64,000 nt of DNA, taken from Diaporthe sp. PMI_573. Lineage: Eukaryota; Ascomycota; Sordariomycetes; Diaporthales; Diaporthaceae. Shown in pieces: positions 11,136 to 24,156 of the stretch (positions within the stretch are counted from its first letter, which is position 1; each line of letters starts with the position of its first letter). The notes under the pieces are model-generated. The model was not told the origin of the DNA, searched no databases, and saw only the letters and a list, made by a program, of their open reading frames with translations. A program made the translations under genes and the position numbers. The stretch is from NCBI GenBank assembly GCA_021399435.1, contig JAJTUP010000006.1, positions 124,001 through 188,000 of the forward strand, read 5' to 3'.

Positions 11136-12081
11136 AAATTCGGATTTTCAATGCGAGCCAATTCGTTGTCTCTTCGGGGAAATGCACCAAGGAACAGCAC
11201 CACAGAATTTTCTGTCACATCTGGAGTGAAGCAGCGAGATGGATGTATTACGATGATGGTGGGAGCGAACAACTTTGAAAAGTTCTAGTCCATTATGCCG
11301 CCTTCAGTCTGCCTCGCAAGGTTGACACAAGGTATAGCCATTTTCGTGTTACGAAAAAGCTATGTGCTGTCCGCTGCAAGCCACATGCAGCCGTATGGCC
11401 AACGAGCAACCTGAACGCCTACTACCGCATGCAGCCTTTGGGGGCTTTTACCTCTTATATGATAACAGACCCTCCTGTAGAGTAGCCCCCTACCTACCAA
11501 CAGGCAGCCTCATCTTTCTGTGAGGTTGTGTAGGGCCGCTGAGATGGGAATCCACATTTTGACTTCACTGGCAGTGACGGCTCTGAACCTCTGCAGTACA
11601 ATCTACGACACAGGAAAACCAGGTAGCTTGTCACGCAGCGTGTCATTCCCATAAAATTAAAAACCAATCGAATTAATAACCAATACTCCGATTTCTGATA
11701 TGATGTTTTACCCACACACCCCAATAAGCCTGTCCATGCGCAAGCCCCCCGCTCCCCTTAACCTCCACACCAACCCCCAGAACCACCATGAAACATCTAC
11801 ACGGACACATGGACACATAAATACATACTTACAAAACAGTTTTTAAGAAAAACAGACGACTCGACGCTCCTCTTGCTCCGTCTTGTCAGCGTTGTACTGC
11901 CCGGTATAAACGAGCCACGAAGCCTATCCTGTACTCTGTTGTAACCGCAGTGCTCTCAAGCTTGGGCTTCCTTCCACCTCACAGACCACGGAACTGTTCC
12001 CGGCCAGCGCAGGGAGGGAGCCCCTCCCGATAAGACTAAATATCAAAACCTTCGAGCCACAGCTGCTCTAATTGTGAATTC
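11136..12081. other. intergenic, promoter of one gene and 3' region of the next
   Basis: This holds the upstream region of the minus-strand gene ending at 11135 and the 3' region of the minus-strand corepressor gene that stops at 12082. Short frames at 11075-11272 and 11494-11724 lack ATGs or homology. Nothing else is seen. Confidence 0.5.
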
Positions 12082-12466
12082 TTAGTACCTCCTGTCACCC
12101 GGTCCGGGATATCCCTCATGTGGCCTCAGCTGGCGCCGTAGGGGGTCGACAGCCCTCGGGTCGCCTCTAGGGTCACCTCTAGGGTCACCTCTAGGGTCGC
12201 CTCTAGGGTCGCCTCTAGGGTCGCCCTGGGGCGGGGGCCCTCTGAGCTCCCCGCGGAACTCCCCGCCGTACTCGTGACCTCGCAGGTCCGCTGGAGGCCC
12301 GCGGGCCCTCGGGTCCATGCCGTACTCGTCCCCGCGGAGGCCCGGTCGCATACTCATGGCCCTGAGATCCTCGGCGGCCCGCAACTCCCTCTCCCGGTTC
12401 TCCCGGTTCTGCTGCAGCATTTCCCTCTCCCGCATGTGCATTTGCATCTCGTATGCCTGCTGCTGC

Positions 12467-12514
<48 letters not shown>

Positions 12515-15500
12515 GACGGTGCAGGCGTGTAGCTCCTAGGCGGCATGTCGCGTGGGCCAGGGGTGGCATAGCGCGGGTACACTGGAGTCTGCGCCTGAGG
12601 AGGTCCCGGCGGTGGCCCGCCGAGGACTTCTCGTGGCGCCGGAGAACCGACGTACATACGGCTAGGTATGGATCCTGAGTGGGTATGCTGGTGATGCGGA
12701 TGTCCCATGACGCGTGGATCACGTGGATCGACGACCATGCGAGGATCGGCTGACATCCTTGATTCGGCCGCGGCTCGTTGTTGTGTCTCGATCATATAGC
12801 GCTCCTCTCGCGGATCTCTTGGGGGAACACTCTCCCTGAGGCCGGCACGTACGGCATACGGATCATCTCTCAGGTCTCTGGGGTCTCTGCCGGGATCCCT
12901 GGGATCTCTGAGGTCTCTAGGGTCTCTCAGGTCTCTTGGATCTCTCTGGACACTCTCTCTGAGACTCATATGAGAGGGAGGCGCGGCCGACCACGAGGGT
13001 TGTGGAGTCTCTCTCATCTGCTGCAACTTGCTAGGCGCCCCATGCTGAGAGCCCCATGGAGACTGAGCTGGCGGTGGCGGTTGGGACACCTTGGATTGTG
13101 GCCAAGCGACCTCCTGCTGTAGTCTTGCTGCACTTGGAGACTGTGCTGGGGGGGCCGGCCATGCTGTCTCACGGCCGGGTGGCACTGACTCTCTGACATC
13201 TCGATAATCACGAGGGTCGCGGAGGTCACGGGGATCACGGGTGTCGCGAGGATCACGGCTATCTCGGAGGTCGCGAGGGTCACGAATGTCACGGGGATCA
13301 CGAGGATCGCGAGCCTCACGCGGATCACGACTCATCTCCCTCCGAGCCGTTGAAGGATGAGCGTACTGCATCGTGGGTGAAGCCGCGTGTGGCTGGGTTA
13401 CCTGGGCGCCAAAAGGAAATGCGGCTTGCTGTGGTGGGTACACCATTGGCGACTGCTGGCTGGGAGAAGAGTAATGGTGCGGTGGCTGGTGAGGAGACCC
13501 TGACGGAGGTCCCTGGTGTTGAGCACCATATGGATTACGGCCGTAATAGTCTCTCTCAGTAGCGGCAGTTTCGATGGGGGACGCCATGGATGACCGAGGT
13601 ATGCCGGTGTGCTGCAGCTGCGGCGACTGGGTATGAGGTGTACTGTACGGTTTGAGCGCCGGCATTGCAGTCTGTGCCGGAGTGCGCGAATACGGTGAGA
13701 ATGTCGGTGTTTCTTCCCTTCGCATGTGTGGCGGAGCAGCCGGGGGCGGTGGACCACGCCCGGACATTGAAGGAGGTGGGCTAGAGGACATGTCTCCGCC
13801 GCGGGCTACTTCGTCAACCCTCTTTGGAGCCGGTGGCGCTGGCGCTGGGTCGTCGTTGAGCAACCAGGACAGATTCGATTTCTTGGGCGGCTCGGCCTGC
13901 CTGGGTGGTGGCGCACCGGCAGACGGCGTAGGTGAGGGCCGGGATGGAGATGCGCCGTACGCGCTGTCGAACATGTTCTGGCTGGACGCCCGCGTTGGTG
14001 TCTCGATATTGTTAGGATTGGGCACACGAGGTGGCGCGGGGGTATCGATCATGTTAGGATTAGGCACGCGAGCTGGAACCGTATCGGCAAAGTTCGCATT
14101 AGTTACCCTGGCCGGTTCCATATTTGGGTTTGGCACGCGGCGCGGGTCCTCGACGATGGCCGAACTCGGGGTGCGGCCTTCTGCCGAGATGGGGTTTTGA
14201 ACGCGGGTGTCAATCATGTTGAGGTTCGGCACACGGCCCGGCACACCTGCGACCCGTCGCTCGTCAGCCGGAGGCGCCATCATCTGCTGCTCCCTCATAG
14301 GCTCCCTCATAGGCTCCCTCATAGGCTCCCTCATTGGTTCGCGCTGCATCATCTGGTGAGCTGCTGCCACGGGAGCAAATGCCTGCGGGTTGTGAGGCGC
14401 TGTGGTCCGCGGTGGCTCTGGCCTTCGATCGACAGGCACGGGCTTTGTGGACGTGGGTCGCGATGCTTGCGATGGAACGAAGGGCTCAAAGTGAGGCGCT
14501 TGTTCGGGTTCTTGCTTGAGGCGTGGAGGCTGTCGCTCAATGAGTCGAGGCTCCTCCTTGGGCTGCACGTCAGCAGGCGGCCTGCGCTGTCTGGCAGATG
14601 CCCCGAGCATGAAAGGTGCTGGTACATCGAGCTCGGGGGGTGCTGCAAATCCCGCGCGAGAAGGTCCTACCTGGGACGGCAGCGTTGGCTGCTCTACGGC
14701 TTGAGAGATCGCTGCTGATTTCAGCGGATGGCGCATTGCTTGCTGCTGTGGAGCAAGAGGCTCGGTTTCCCTCTCGGAAAGCAATGCTGACGAAGACCGC
14801 GCATGGCGTCCGGCCGGCTCCAGCGCCTGTGAGATGGGCTGCGAGGATACCAATGGCTTGCGCTCTTGTCTCTCCACCACTTCGATCCTCTCCGGCAATG
14901 GAGACTGGCCTATGATGGGCTGTTGCCGTATCTGCTGCTGCGCAGGCGCTTGGGCAATAGGCACAGGGATTCGCCCGTTGAAGACGTTTGTTTGCTCCCG
15001 TTGGACACTCTGCTTCTCCGCCTTAGCTACCGCACTGTCATCTGCCACATCGACTGAAGGAGCACGACGATGAGTGCCGAAGTCGGATCGCTTGTTCCTG
15101 GGCCCAGCAGTCGGCGTTGGAGGAACAGGCAGTTTCTCTCCCCTTTGCACTTTCGCGTCAGCCTCGGAGGCTATCTGACCCCACTCCGGCTTCTCGCGGC
15201 CGGTCTGCTTGTTGTAAAAGTTCTTGACCTGCGCATGTTCTTTAGTATGTCTTTTGCTCTGAGTGCAGTGCTACTTTTAGCGGTGAACTTACCATTGTGG
15301 CAGTCTTGGTGGTCATGTGCTGTGCAATAGCCTGCCAATCCGTGCCGAAGCTTCTCAGCAACTCGGGGAAGTTGTTCATCTCAGCCACACTCCAGTAGCT
15401 TGACGCAGCATTCGCGTTGGATGGGGTGGCTCTACCAACCCGCTCCGGCGGCTCTGCTACAACATGCGGTGTGCTGCCCACGTGTCCAGTGAATTCAAAG

Positions 15501-18500
15501 GTAGCGACCTGTGACTGCGGAGGTGGTATGGGCTCGGGACGCAGTGATGGCGGTGCTGATGGCGGTGCCATGATATCCAGCAAACCCGCAGCGTTGGAGT
15601 TCGAGTTGGCACTCGCGCTCGGGTTCGCGTTCGCTGCCAGGGCCTTGTCTGCTGGGCTCATGGCATGCCCAGGGGCGGGCACGATTGCTGGCGCCAGACC
15701 GGGCATCGGCGACGCGCGCCCCACGTCGAAGGATAGTGGCGTACGTCCCATTTCGGCAGTGGGGGTCTGCGAGGGTAGAAAGTCTGGCGGCGCGGGTACC
15801 TTGGAGCTTGACCGAGACCTGGCTCCCTTGGTCACGCCTTGTGGCGTTGGGGCGAGCACCTGTGGCGTCTTTGGTTGTTTCGGCTCCTTGTCCTTGTTGG
15901 CGCCACGCCTTTTGCGTGCCGGCTTGTCAGGCTTTTCTGTGCCGCTCTCAGCTTTGCCTACGGCGCCTCTCCGGGCCGGCGTGGCTGCCGGAGTACCTTC
16001 TGCAGACTCCGGGTGGGGCTTCTCGAAGTCCCACGTCGGAGCGGCCGCGCGGCGAGGCCGACGTCTCTCGCCGTTCTCGCCTTGTTCTGCGTTGTCATCT
16101 TGAGGCTCATCCGGGTTTCCAAGCTCCGAGACAAGCGCGCTCGACCGTGCCTTGGTTTTCCTACTCTTCTTTTTCTTGGGCTGCTTCTTCAGCTTCTCCT
16201 TGAGGTTAAGCTCCTTCTTCTTCAAATAGTAATACTGGATGCACGAGTGGAAATCCCGGCCTGGGATCTGGTCTGCAATCCTGCCCCACTGCTTTGGAAA
16301 TTCGAGGTAGGCCTTCTCGAACAACTGAGCCTCCTGATCGGTGAAATTGGCCGCAGGCGGGAGAACCTGCCAGTTTGCGATGAGCTTCTCCGGGTTGAGG
16401 AAGCCGGAGTGGTCGATAAAGAGCTCCTTGTCGCGATCCTCCCTGGTCCAGTACATGTCCGGAATGACAGCTTCGCTCGTACTCGGGTGCTTGAGCTTCT
16501 CGGCCCGTGTCTCGCGCTCCTCTTTTTCCCTCGCCTCCAGCAGAGACTGGGCCATTATCCGCTCGATGTCACGATCCGTGGCGAATCTGCCGCCACGTCG
16601 TCCTTCGGGCTTCGGTTCTGGACCTGCCACTTGGCTTGGACCACCATCAATGGGTGCGTTCGCTTTGTTGAATGCGTCTCGGCTCTTGCTGGCGACAGGA
16701 TCGTCGGAGATGGTGAACCGCAAGTATTCCTCATACTTTCCGGCATATTCCAATTTTTTGGCTTGTTGTTCATTGCGGACAAACATGCTGTTGTCCTGCA
16801 GTATGCGCGAGATAAAAGCTTCAACTTCAGTGTCATGCTCCATGGAACTCATGGCTTGCCTGCTCTTCGTCCAAGGCTTAGCGTTGAAATAAGGCAAATC
16901 CTCGAGAGGCGGCGTCTGCATGGATGGCCGGACGAGCTCCAGAGTTACATCATCCACCTCGATATCAGTTTCGTCCTCCTCTTCCTCGACAGGTGTCGGG
17001 CTAGTAGTGTCAACACCTACGGGAGGCGCGACTCCAGGAGGCAGCAAGAGCTGCTGGTCGCCAACATGCGCTGAGATACCATTCGGCAGGAGAGGGCCCG
17101 CCTCGGACATCGTTATATCCAGCCCGTTCATGGGCGCATCTTCCATCGCGACGTCTCCGTTTTCTTCCGGAGGCTCCGGCCGCTCGACGGTAGGAATAAG
17201 CACGTTCGAGCTGTCTACCTCCATCTCTTCCACTTTGGGCTGAGGCTCAGGCACCGCACTTTCCGTGGGCACAGCGGGCTCAGGTGCCTGATTCGCATTC
17301 TGAACAGCTGGTACCTGATCCGTCTCCGCCTTGACAGGCTCCACCGGAGTACTTTTCTCGGGCTCTGGAGCGGCCCGGTCCTTCTGCGTCGGTAACACGA
17401 TGCCATCTGGTATGGGACCAAGCATGTCCTTCAAGCTCCCATTTTCAGTCGCGACAGCCACCAGAGCCTCGTGAGTTACCTGCGCGTAGCGAATGACGAT
17501 TTCGGTGGGCACTGCGTTATTGACGTGCTCCAGCCTCTGAAGCTCAGATTCAGCCTTGGCTATCTCTGAATCGAAGTAATCGTTCATGTCTTCGTCATCG
17601 GAGTCGGAAGAATGGTCCACTGTGTGTAACTCCGTCACCTTGGGGGGTAATTCGAAGGACCTGCTGCTAATGTGCAAGCGACTTCTTTTCTTGGGCGGCT
17701 GATCCTCAATGATCTCCCCGTCTTCCTGCGCGGTCGCGGCGTCATCGTCCTGCTGGTCACTGGGACGAGACATGGTTGGGCTGGTTGTCTTGACGGCGGT
17801 CGGGGAAATCGCGGACGCAACACTAGCGCGGTCTGATGTCTCAGTAACCCCCGTCTTGAGGTCGGGGAATTTCCATGGCGCCCGTATGTCGCGATCGACG
17901 GAGGCGCGTGCGGATTGTGTGCCACGTTCGATCCTTGCATCACCAGGCTCGGGGATGCTCAAAGGACGCAGACTACCGTCTGTACCGGCTCTTTCCGTCT
18001 CGGCGCCCGCGCCACTACTGCGAGGCCGGCGTGGCTCGTCGTCCTGGCGGTTCGAGTACGAGTCGGTTCGAGAATCAAATGGACGAGACTGCTGGGGGGA
18101 CGCGAAGCTCTGTGATCGGTTAACCTTGGGGGACTCCGGTATCTTGGTCTTGCCTCCGACCAGGGCAGGATTGATCCATTGTTTGCTAGACGGTCGAGGA
18201 GCTTTCTGGAGCTGCATCCCACGCGGACCAGTTGGGATGGTGGGACTGATGGAGTTCGAAGGCCCTAAAGGCGGTGCCCATTGGTCGCCACCGGACTGTC
18301 CCGAGGAAGTAGGCCGGTCCTGGCGGTCCTGTCGGTCTTCGTTGAACGCACGGGGTGCCGTGGGTGGTGCTTTAGAGGATACGTCAGATGCGGGCGGAGG
18401 ACGGACTGGCGCAGTACCAAAAGCCGGGGCAACGGGTGCTAATGGTGGTGTTGTCGGCTTACTCGTCGGAGTGGTGATAGGCTCAGTAGCCACAGAGCCC

Positions 18501-19531
18501 TGCCGGTCGAATTTCGGGCGGGCATTGCGGTCAACAGTGTCGCGGGGATCTCGCGTGTCACGAGGATCTCGTGGTAGATCTCGGAGAGGCGGTTCACGGT
18601 CATCTCTAGGGGCGTCCCGGGGTCGCACGTCCGAGTCGATGTAGCGATGGTTGTCGCGCTCATCCCGATCGCGAGGGCCACCGCCCCACCGACCTTCCTG
18701 AGATCGGCTCCTAAAGCGATCTGCTCGGTCGTCGAAGAACGAAGGACGTCCGCGGCCGCGGTCCCAGTCCCCACGGCCCCGTCCGCCCCGGCCGCGATAT
18801 CCACCTCCGCGGTAAGACTGGGAGCCAAACGGGGGGTCTGATGCCGAGGAACCCGCGCTAAGAGGGCCTCCGTCTCTCGATCCACGCCTCGCTCGGTCGG
18901 CCTCGACTCCTATCTGAAGATCGCGGTCGCGGAAATCTCTGCCGGGTGGCGACCGTCTTGGGCCTGGCGATGGCCTGCGTCCCCTGAAGCTGTCTCTTTC
19001 GCGGTCCCGCCAGTCCCGCTCGCGTTCCCGACTACGGTCGTCTCGGAATGGCGGTGGCTCATCTCGTCTGTCTCTGAAGTCTCGATCGCGGCCGCGATCT
19101 CGGCTGTCATCGCGCCAGCCCCTGCCGCGGCCGCGGCCCCTCCCTCTGAAGTCGCCAGAGAAGCCGCCGCGTGGGCCGCTAGGAGGGTCCAGGTAGGCCT
19201 TTGGGGCGCGTGGGGGCTCACGAGCTGTCAAGGGCTCGCGGAAGCTGTCCCTGTTGGACTGGAAGGTGGAGGCGTTGGGCCTCGACTCAGCCGAGGTTCG
19301 TCTGCGGTCACCATCGCTGTACTGCGAGGCGCGGTCGGTGAGTCGGTCAGGGGACCTGTCCCTAGGGGATCGCGAGCGGCGGTCGTCGTAGCGGGGATTG
19401 TATCTGGACCTGTGGTCATATTGAGCATGATAGACATCATCTGGATACACATCTGTACGCAAGGGTGGAGGTCGCGGGGCAGCAGGGCGACCGTCAAAGA
19501 CCCGACCCGGTCGATAGTGGTTCGGTCGCAT
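12082..19531 (-). CDS. SANT-domain corepressor subunit, Snt1/N-CoR-like
   Basis: A protein of about 2461 residues like yeast Snt1, the SMRT/N-CoR-related scaffold of the Set3 histone deacetylase complex, acting in the nucleus. Two exons fit, 19531-15293 and 15228-12082; the 64-bp intron splits the second SANT domain in phase 0 (TATM then VKNFYNKQTGR). The ATG at 19531 gives MRPNHYRPGR. Residues 1-350 are rich in Arg, Asp and Gly. SANT1 is near 1060-1110 (FTDQEAQLFEKAYLEFPKQW), followed by a Lys-rich stretch. SANT2 is near 1375-1425 (SYWSVAEMNNFPELLRSFG). This pair of SANT domains is the family hallmark. The last 1000 residues are low complexity: MREP repeats, RDPRD runs, about 19 glutamines, and GDPR repeats. 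It is divergent from the deoxyhypusine synthase gene, with 1.9 kb between. Identity is strong to family level; the exact complex is an inference. Confidence 0.85.
12159..12227. repeat. 12-nt tandem repeat coding GDPR units
   Basis: About six near-identical 12-base units (type GGTCGCCTCTAG on plus) encode GDPR repeats near the C-terminus of the corepressor. Units differ by single transitions, which suggests recent expansion. Confidence 0.85.
12458..12514. repeat. CAG/CTG microsatellite, polyglutamine
   Basis: A trinucleotide tract reading CTG/TTG on plus encodes about 19 consecutive glutamines in the corepressor on minus. A few TTG (CAA) interruptions break the pure CTG run. Confidence 0.9.
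12875..13330. repeat. imperfect RDPRD-coding repeat region
   Basis: Two blocks (about 12875-12955 and 13195-13330) of nine- to fifteen-base units, of type GGTCTCTGG or GGTCGCGAG, encode Arg-Asp-Pro-Arg-Asp runs within the corepressor's tail. The repeat is conserved better at protein level than at DNA level. Confidence 0.75.
14288..14340. repeat. 12-nt tandem repeat coding MREP units
   Basis: Four copies of a 12-base unit (CCTCATAGGCTC type on plus) encode four MREP tetrapeptides in the corepressor. The last copy differs by one base. Confidence 0.85.
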
Positions 19532-21422
19532 GTCTTGCGTGGAGTGTTCCCATGCAAGACAGAACAAGTGGCGACGGAAGAGAGGGAAAAAGAAAAGACA
19601 GGGCAGGCAGCGATACTGCAGGCGACAGGCAGCACACGCGAGTAAACTGAAGAGGGGGAAGAAGGGAAGGGTCTAGACGTCGAGAGACACGAAGGACACG
19701 AAAGGGTTGCGCCGCGCCAGGCCAGGCGAGCAGAGACAGAAACTGGCGACGGCTGGCCGCGTGGGTCTTTTTTGGTGGGGAGGGAGAGAGATAGACGAGG
19801 GACGGAGAGAACAGAACAGGTCAAGCCTACATGTCTCCAAAGGGCAGCCTCTGCCCCAGTGTGTCCTTGCTAGATGTCTGCAGACAGGTTGCACATTTCG
19901 GCGAAAAGGTATCGGACTAAGTTTTGACGGTGCAGTGGGATCAAATGGGTCGGAACGGTGGCGGCAGCAATAGCAATTAGAGGCGGTAGTGGTAGTGGTA
20001 GCGGTAGTGGTAGTCACGTTCGCGTCAGGAAGGCCAGGCCACACCGGCCAAGTCAAGTCGGCCAGCTAGTCAAGATCGAAGGCCGAACCAGGGTTGATGG
20101 TTGATAGGGCGAGGCCGTTTGGATCTTGTACGAGGAACCGGGTTCCAGCAGATGGACGAGCGGCCCCGACTGACTTGGTGGACAGGTGGACGTCGGGAGT
20201 TGCTTGCAGAGTGGGAATTGAGAAGAATGGGGCGGGTCGAGAGATCGGGCACAACGGGTCCCGCTGGGCCGGACCGACGCCGAGGAAGGGCTGGAAGGGA
20301 CTAGAGGGAGGTAAAGGAGATGCAGACAATGCTCGGGACGGTGTTGAGGGCTCTGGTCGAGGCGGGTGTGGTTGTGTTGTGAGAGGCGTTGTGCGTGCAG
20401 AGGAACAGTCGAGGTCGAAATCATCAATCGCAGCCCGGCCAAACAACCGCCAGGTGCCAGGTGCCAGGTGAACCAGAGGCTAGAGCACAGGCAGAAGAAG
20501 GGTGGGCGCCAGACATGAAATCGAACTACCTAGCTAAGGCTAGCGCTCTTCCAAGCAGCCGCATCCCAAGTCTCCAGTCTCCAGGTCTCCAAGTTGCTAG
20601 GTCACCAGCTGGAGAACCATGACCCTGGCCCCACCCGCCCCTGCCTGCCTTGGACCCCTGCACGGCACCCAGGTACATCAATACATCTCTCATGTACCCC
20701 TCAAAACTTGAACGCCACTCGACCGGCAGAGGAGATGAAAATGCTGCCAGAGGTGCCGAATACAGTCTAGTGAGCCCGTCCTCCCACCTCCCACCCGTCC
20801 TCTGCCTCCCATTGTACCATTTGATACCACTAGACGTTTATGTGGCCCAATGAGCTGCACTGCTGTGCACACTGTTTGTGCAGTCAACCCTGTACCTAAA
20901 GTAGATACCGCCCACCCACCCTGCGAAACGGTCCATCCGCTGCAGGGATCAAGCGGCAGGAGAGCGGATAGATTCGAGGTTTTAGATCCATGCCACGCCA
21001 CGCCCTGCCCTGTCCTGCCCGACCCTGCCCATGTCATGCATGTCAGGTCACTTTTCCTGATCTTCCCTCGAGTGGCCCGATCAAAGAAAAAGTTGAGACG
21101 AAGTGAAAGCTGCGACTGCCCATAAGGGACCGCCAGCAGGATATCAACCACGAATATCTATACAGTGTACATACACATAGAACATTTATCACCCAGTAGC
21201 AGAATGTGATCAGAATCAGCATACCAAAAAGGAAATCCAGACCAGCGGCAACAAGAGCAACAACCGCTTGGCCATGTCAAATTTTCATCAGCCTGCAACT
21301 CTCACCCTATCTCGGCCATGACAACCAGACCTACGACACATTAAAACCTAGGAACAGCAAACACACCAGGACAGCGGCCGACCCTCTCTCTCCATCTCTT
21401 CCTTGCCTTGTTCTGCATCAAG
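19532..21422. other. divergent promoter region, no gene seen
   Basis: About 1.9 kb separates the divergent corepressor and deoxyhypusine synthase start codons. It holds short overlapping frames on both strands without homology, a small GGTGCCAGGTGCCAGGTG duplication at about 20453-20470, and a pyrimidine-rich leader just before 21423. It probably contains both promoters and the 5' untranslated regions. Confidence 0.55.
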
Positions 21423-22538
21423 ATGGCCTCAAACCCAGCCTCCGCCCCGTCCGGCGCAAAGGATGCCGTCCTCGTCAAGTCCGAGGAGATGCCCGAGGGC
21501 TCCCAGAAGGTCGAGGAGCTCGACTTCAACAAGTTCAAGGGCCGCCCCATCACCGCCGACGACCTGCTCCAGGGCATGAGGAACATGGGCTTCCAGGCCT
21601 CGTCCATGTGCGACGCCGTGCGCATCATCAACGACATGCGCGCCTGGCGCGACCCGGAGACGGGCGACCGCACCACCATCTTCCTCGGCTACACCTCCAA
21701 CCTCATCTCCTCGGGCCTGCGCGGCGTCCTGCGCTACCTGGTCGAGCACAACCACGTCTCCGCCATCGTCACCACCGCGGGAGGCATCGAGGAGGACTTC
21801 ATCAAGTGCCTCGGCGACACCTACATGTCCCCCGGTGGGTTTAGTGCGCCAGGGAAGGACCTGCGCGCTAGGGGGCTCAACCGCATCGGCAACCTGGTCG
21901 TGCCCAACTCCAACTACTGCGCCTTCGAGGACTGGGTCGTGCCCATCCTCGACAAGATGCTCGAGGAGCAGGAGGCCAGCAAGGTCTCAGGGAAGCACGT
22001 CGACGGCACCACGGGCGAGGACGTCGACGGCGAGCTGGTCTGGACGCCCTCCAAGGTGATCCACCGCCTCGGCAAAGAGATCAATAACGAGTCCTCCGTC
22101 TACTACTGGGCCTGGAAGAACAACATCCCCGTCTTCTGCCCCGCCCTCACCGACGGCAGCCTCGGCGACATGCTGTACTTCCACACCTTCAAGTCCTCCC
22201 CACAGCAGCTGAGGGTCGATATCGTCGAGGATATCCGGAAAATAAACACCATCTCGGTCCGTGCGAAGCGCGCAGGCATGATCATCCTGGGTGGCGGCCT
22301 GGTGAAGCACCACATCGCCAACGCCTGCCTGATGAGGAACGGCGCCGAATCCGCCGTGTACATCAACACCGCACAGGAGTTCGACGGCAGCGACGCCGGG
22401 GCGAGGCCGGACGAGGCCGTCAGCTGGGGCAAGATCAAGGCCGGGGCCGACAATGTCAAGGTGTACATGGAAGCAACCGCTTGCTTCCCTTTCATTGTAG
22501 CCAACACTTTCGCCAAGGAGGAAGAAAACGCTGCTTAA
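21423..22538 (+). CDS. DYS1: deoxyhypusine synthase
   Basis: This enzyme transfers a 4-aminobutyl group from spermidine, with NAD+, to a specific lysine of translation factor eIF5A, the first step of hypusine formation in the cytosol. It is a single-exon gene of 371 residues, the usual length. The ATG at 21423 ([10 protein letters not shown]) follows a pyrimidine-rich leader. Family blocks are clear: [14 protein letters not shown] and [10 protein letters not shown] in the N-terminal half, [18 protein letters not shown] in the middle, and [15 protein letters not shown]. The active-site block [19 protein letters not shown] contains the catalytic lysine at residue 295. This is followed by [19 protein letters not shown] and WGKI, which bind NAD and spermidine. 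No lesion is seen. It converges with the HMG-CoA lyase gene 444 bp downstream. As eIF5A modification is essential, intact status is expected. Confidence 0.96.
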   Translation: MASNPASAPSGAKDAVLVKSEEMPEGSQKVEELDFNKFKGRPITADDLLQGMRNMGFQASSMCDAVRIINDMRAWRDPETGDRTTIFLGYTSNLISSGLRGVLRYLVEHNHVSAIVTTAGGIEEDFIKCLGDTYMSPGGFSAPGKDLRARGLNRIGNLVVPNSNYCAFEDWVVPILDKMLEEQEASKVSGKHVDGTTGEDVDGELVWTPSKVIHRLGKEINNESSVYYWAWKNNIPVFCPALTDGSLGDMLYFHTFKSSPQQLRVDIVEDIRKINTISVRAKRAGMIILGGGLVKHHIANACLMRNGAESAVYINTAQEFDGSDAGARPDEAVSWGKIKAGADNVKVYMEATACFPFIVANTFAKEEENAA

Positions 22539-22982
22539 AACGGAATTTCTTCCCCATGAGCAATCAAGTCGTAAAACAATACCCTTGCAATTTACATACC
22601 ACTGGTAGTAAGAGCTCTATTGCTTAGCACAGGCTCTCGCAGCTTCGTCGAGTTCAGAAACCGAAGCGTGAGACTATGTTCTAGAATTCTGCCCTCTCGT
22701 GGCAGCAGTCACGAGATGATGATTGTTTTTCCTGGTTGTGTATGCAACAGTACTTGTCCGGGCGTGATTCCAAGGGCACATCACGTCTGAGCTGCATGAC
22801 AGTCGTTCCTCCTGATCTGATGTTCCCGGCTGTACAGATGTGCAGACAAACGCTGAACATTCACAACCCAAACCTTGTGGATTTGAACTACTAACACATA
22901 TACAATCCTATCGCCGTTCCCCATGCATCTTTTTGCACGTCCGATTCAAGAGCCTCGGTACACCACGTGCATAAACAGCGCT
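22539..22982. other. convergent 3' region
   Basis: This 444-bp gap between two convergent genes probably holds both 3' untranslated regions and terminators. I see no other feature. Confidence 0.6.
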
Positions 22983-24156
22983 TCACTTATCAGCCCGTCC
23001 CCTCGACCCCAAAACAGCCTTCCCAACGGTGCTGTCATTCGCCTTGCCCAGCTCCCCAGTAATCCACTGACCAATATCCGCCACGGCATCCAGGTTGACC
23101 CCGGTGTCCATGCCCAGCGTCTCCATAAAATAGACGACATTCTCAGTGGCCACGTTACCCGTCGCGCCAGGGCTGTAGGGGCATCCGCCAAGCCCACCGA
23201 CGGACGAGTCAAAGGTGCGGATGCCGTGCTCGAGCGCGACGGCCGTGTTGACAAGGGCCTGGCCGTAGGTATCGTGGAAGTGCAGCGCGACGTCCTCGTT
23301 GCGGATCCCGGCCGCGGTCATGCTGCGCAGCAGCTGGGCGGTGCGCGGGGCGGTGCCCATCCCCGTGGTATCGCCCAGCGCGATCTCGTCGGCCCCCATC
23401 TCCAGCAGGTCCGTCGCGATCTCCGCCACCCGGTGCGGGTCCACGTCGTGGCCCTCAAAGGGGCACCCCAGCACCACCGAGATGTACGCGCGCACCCTGA
23501 TGTCGGCCACGGACCGCTTCGCCTCGGCGATGACGTCGCGGAACCGGTCCAGCGAGGTCGCGACGGAGCAGTTCAGGTTCTTCTGGCTGAAAGACTCGGT
23601 CGCGGCCGCGAAGACGGCGAGCTCTATCTCGGGCTTCTCCTTGTTGAGGATCGTGCGGGTCGACTCGGTGACGAAGGCGTCCGGGTGGGCTTGGAGGATT
23701 TTCGTGGCGTTGGCGAGGCCCTTGACGTTGGGGGCTAGGAAGGAGTAGGTTATCTGGGAGGGCGAGTCGGGCTTGTTGTTGAGGATGTGCTCGAGGATCT
23801 CATTCGAGCTGTCCATCTGGAGACTCCAAGTCAGACGCGAGGAGACAAAGCTGCCGACAACCAACGGGCCAACACACCTGGGGAACCCATTTCGGAGACA
23901 CAAAAGACCCAGCCTCAATTGTGGTAAGGCCAGTCTTGGCCAGCTTCTCGATCAACTCGATCTTTGTCGCCAGGGGTATCGTCTTCTTCTCGTTCTGGAG
24001 CCCATCACGCGGGCCCACCTCGACGATCTTGACACGATTGTCAAACTGCTGCTGCTGCTGCTGGCCAGCGGCATCCGTGGCCGTGGCAAACGTCCTCAAG
24101 CATCGCGGGGAGCTCCTCCGCAGGACATGTCGAGTAATTGGCCTCAGGGACTTCAT
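22983..24156 (-). CDS. hydroxymethylglutaryl-CoA lyase, mitochondrial
   Basis: HMG-CoA lyase cleaves HMG-CoA to acetyl-CoA and acetoacetate, the last step of leucine breakdown. Two exons fit, 24156-23878 and 23816-22983, with a 61-bp intron in phase 0, giving about 370 residues. The ATG at 24156 starts [18 protein letters not shown], an arginine-rich presequence without acids, typical of mitochondrial import. An in-frame ATG at 24240 would add 28 residues. A short glutamine run precedes the catalytic domain. Motifs: [12 protein letters not shown] (metal and substrate binding), [13 protein letters not shown] (metal-binding histidines) and [19 protein letters not shown] with the family's signature cysteine. 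The length is near that of eukaryotic relatives. It lies divergent from the amino-acid permease gene. The start is uncertain; the function is not. Confidence 0.93.

Noticed and set aside
12274..12678. Plus-strand frame with a polyleucine or polycysteine run
   Set aside because: It is the antisense reading of the corepressor's polyglutamine tract, and the minus-strand frame is part of a much longer gene.
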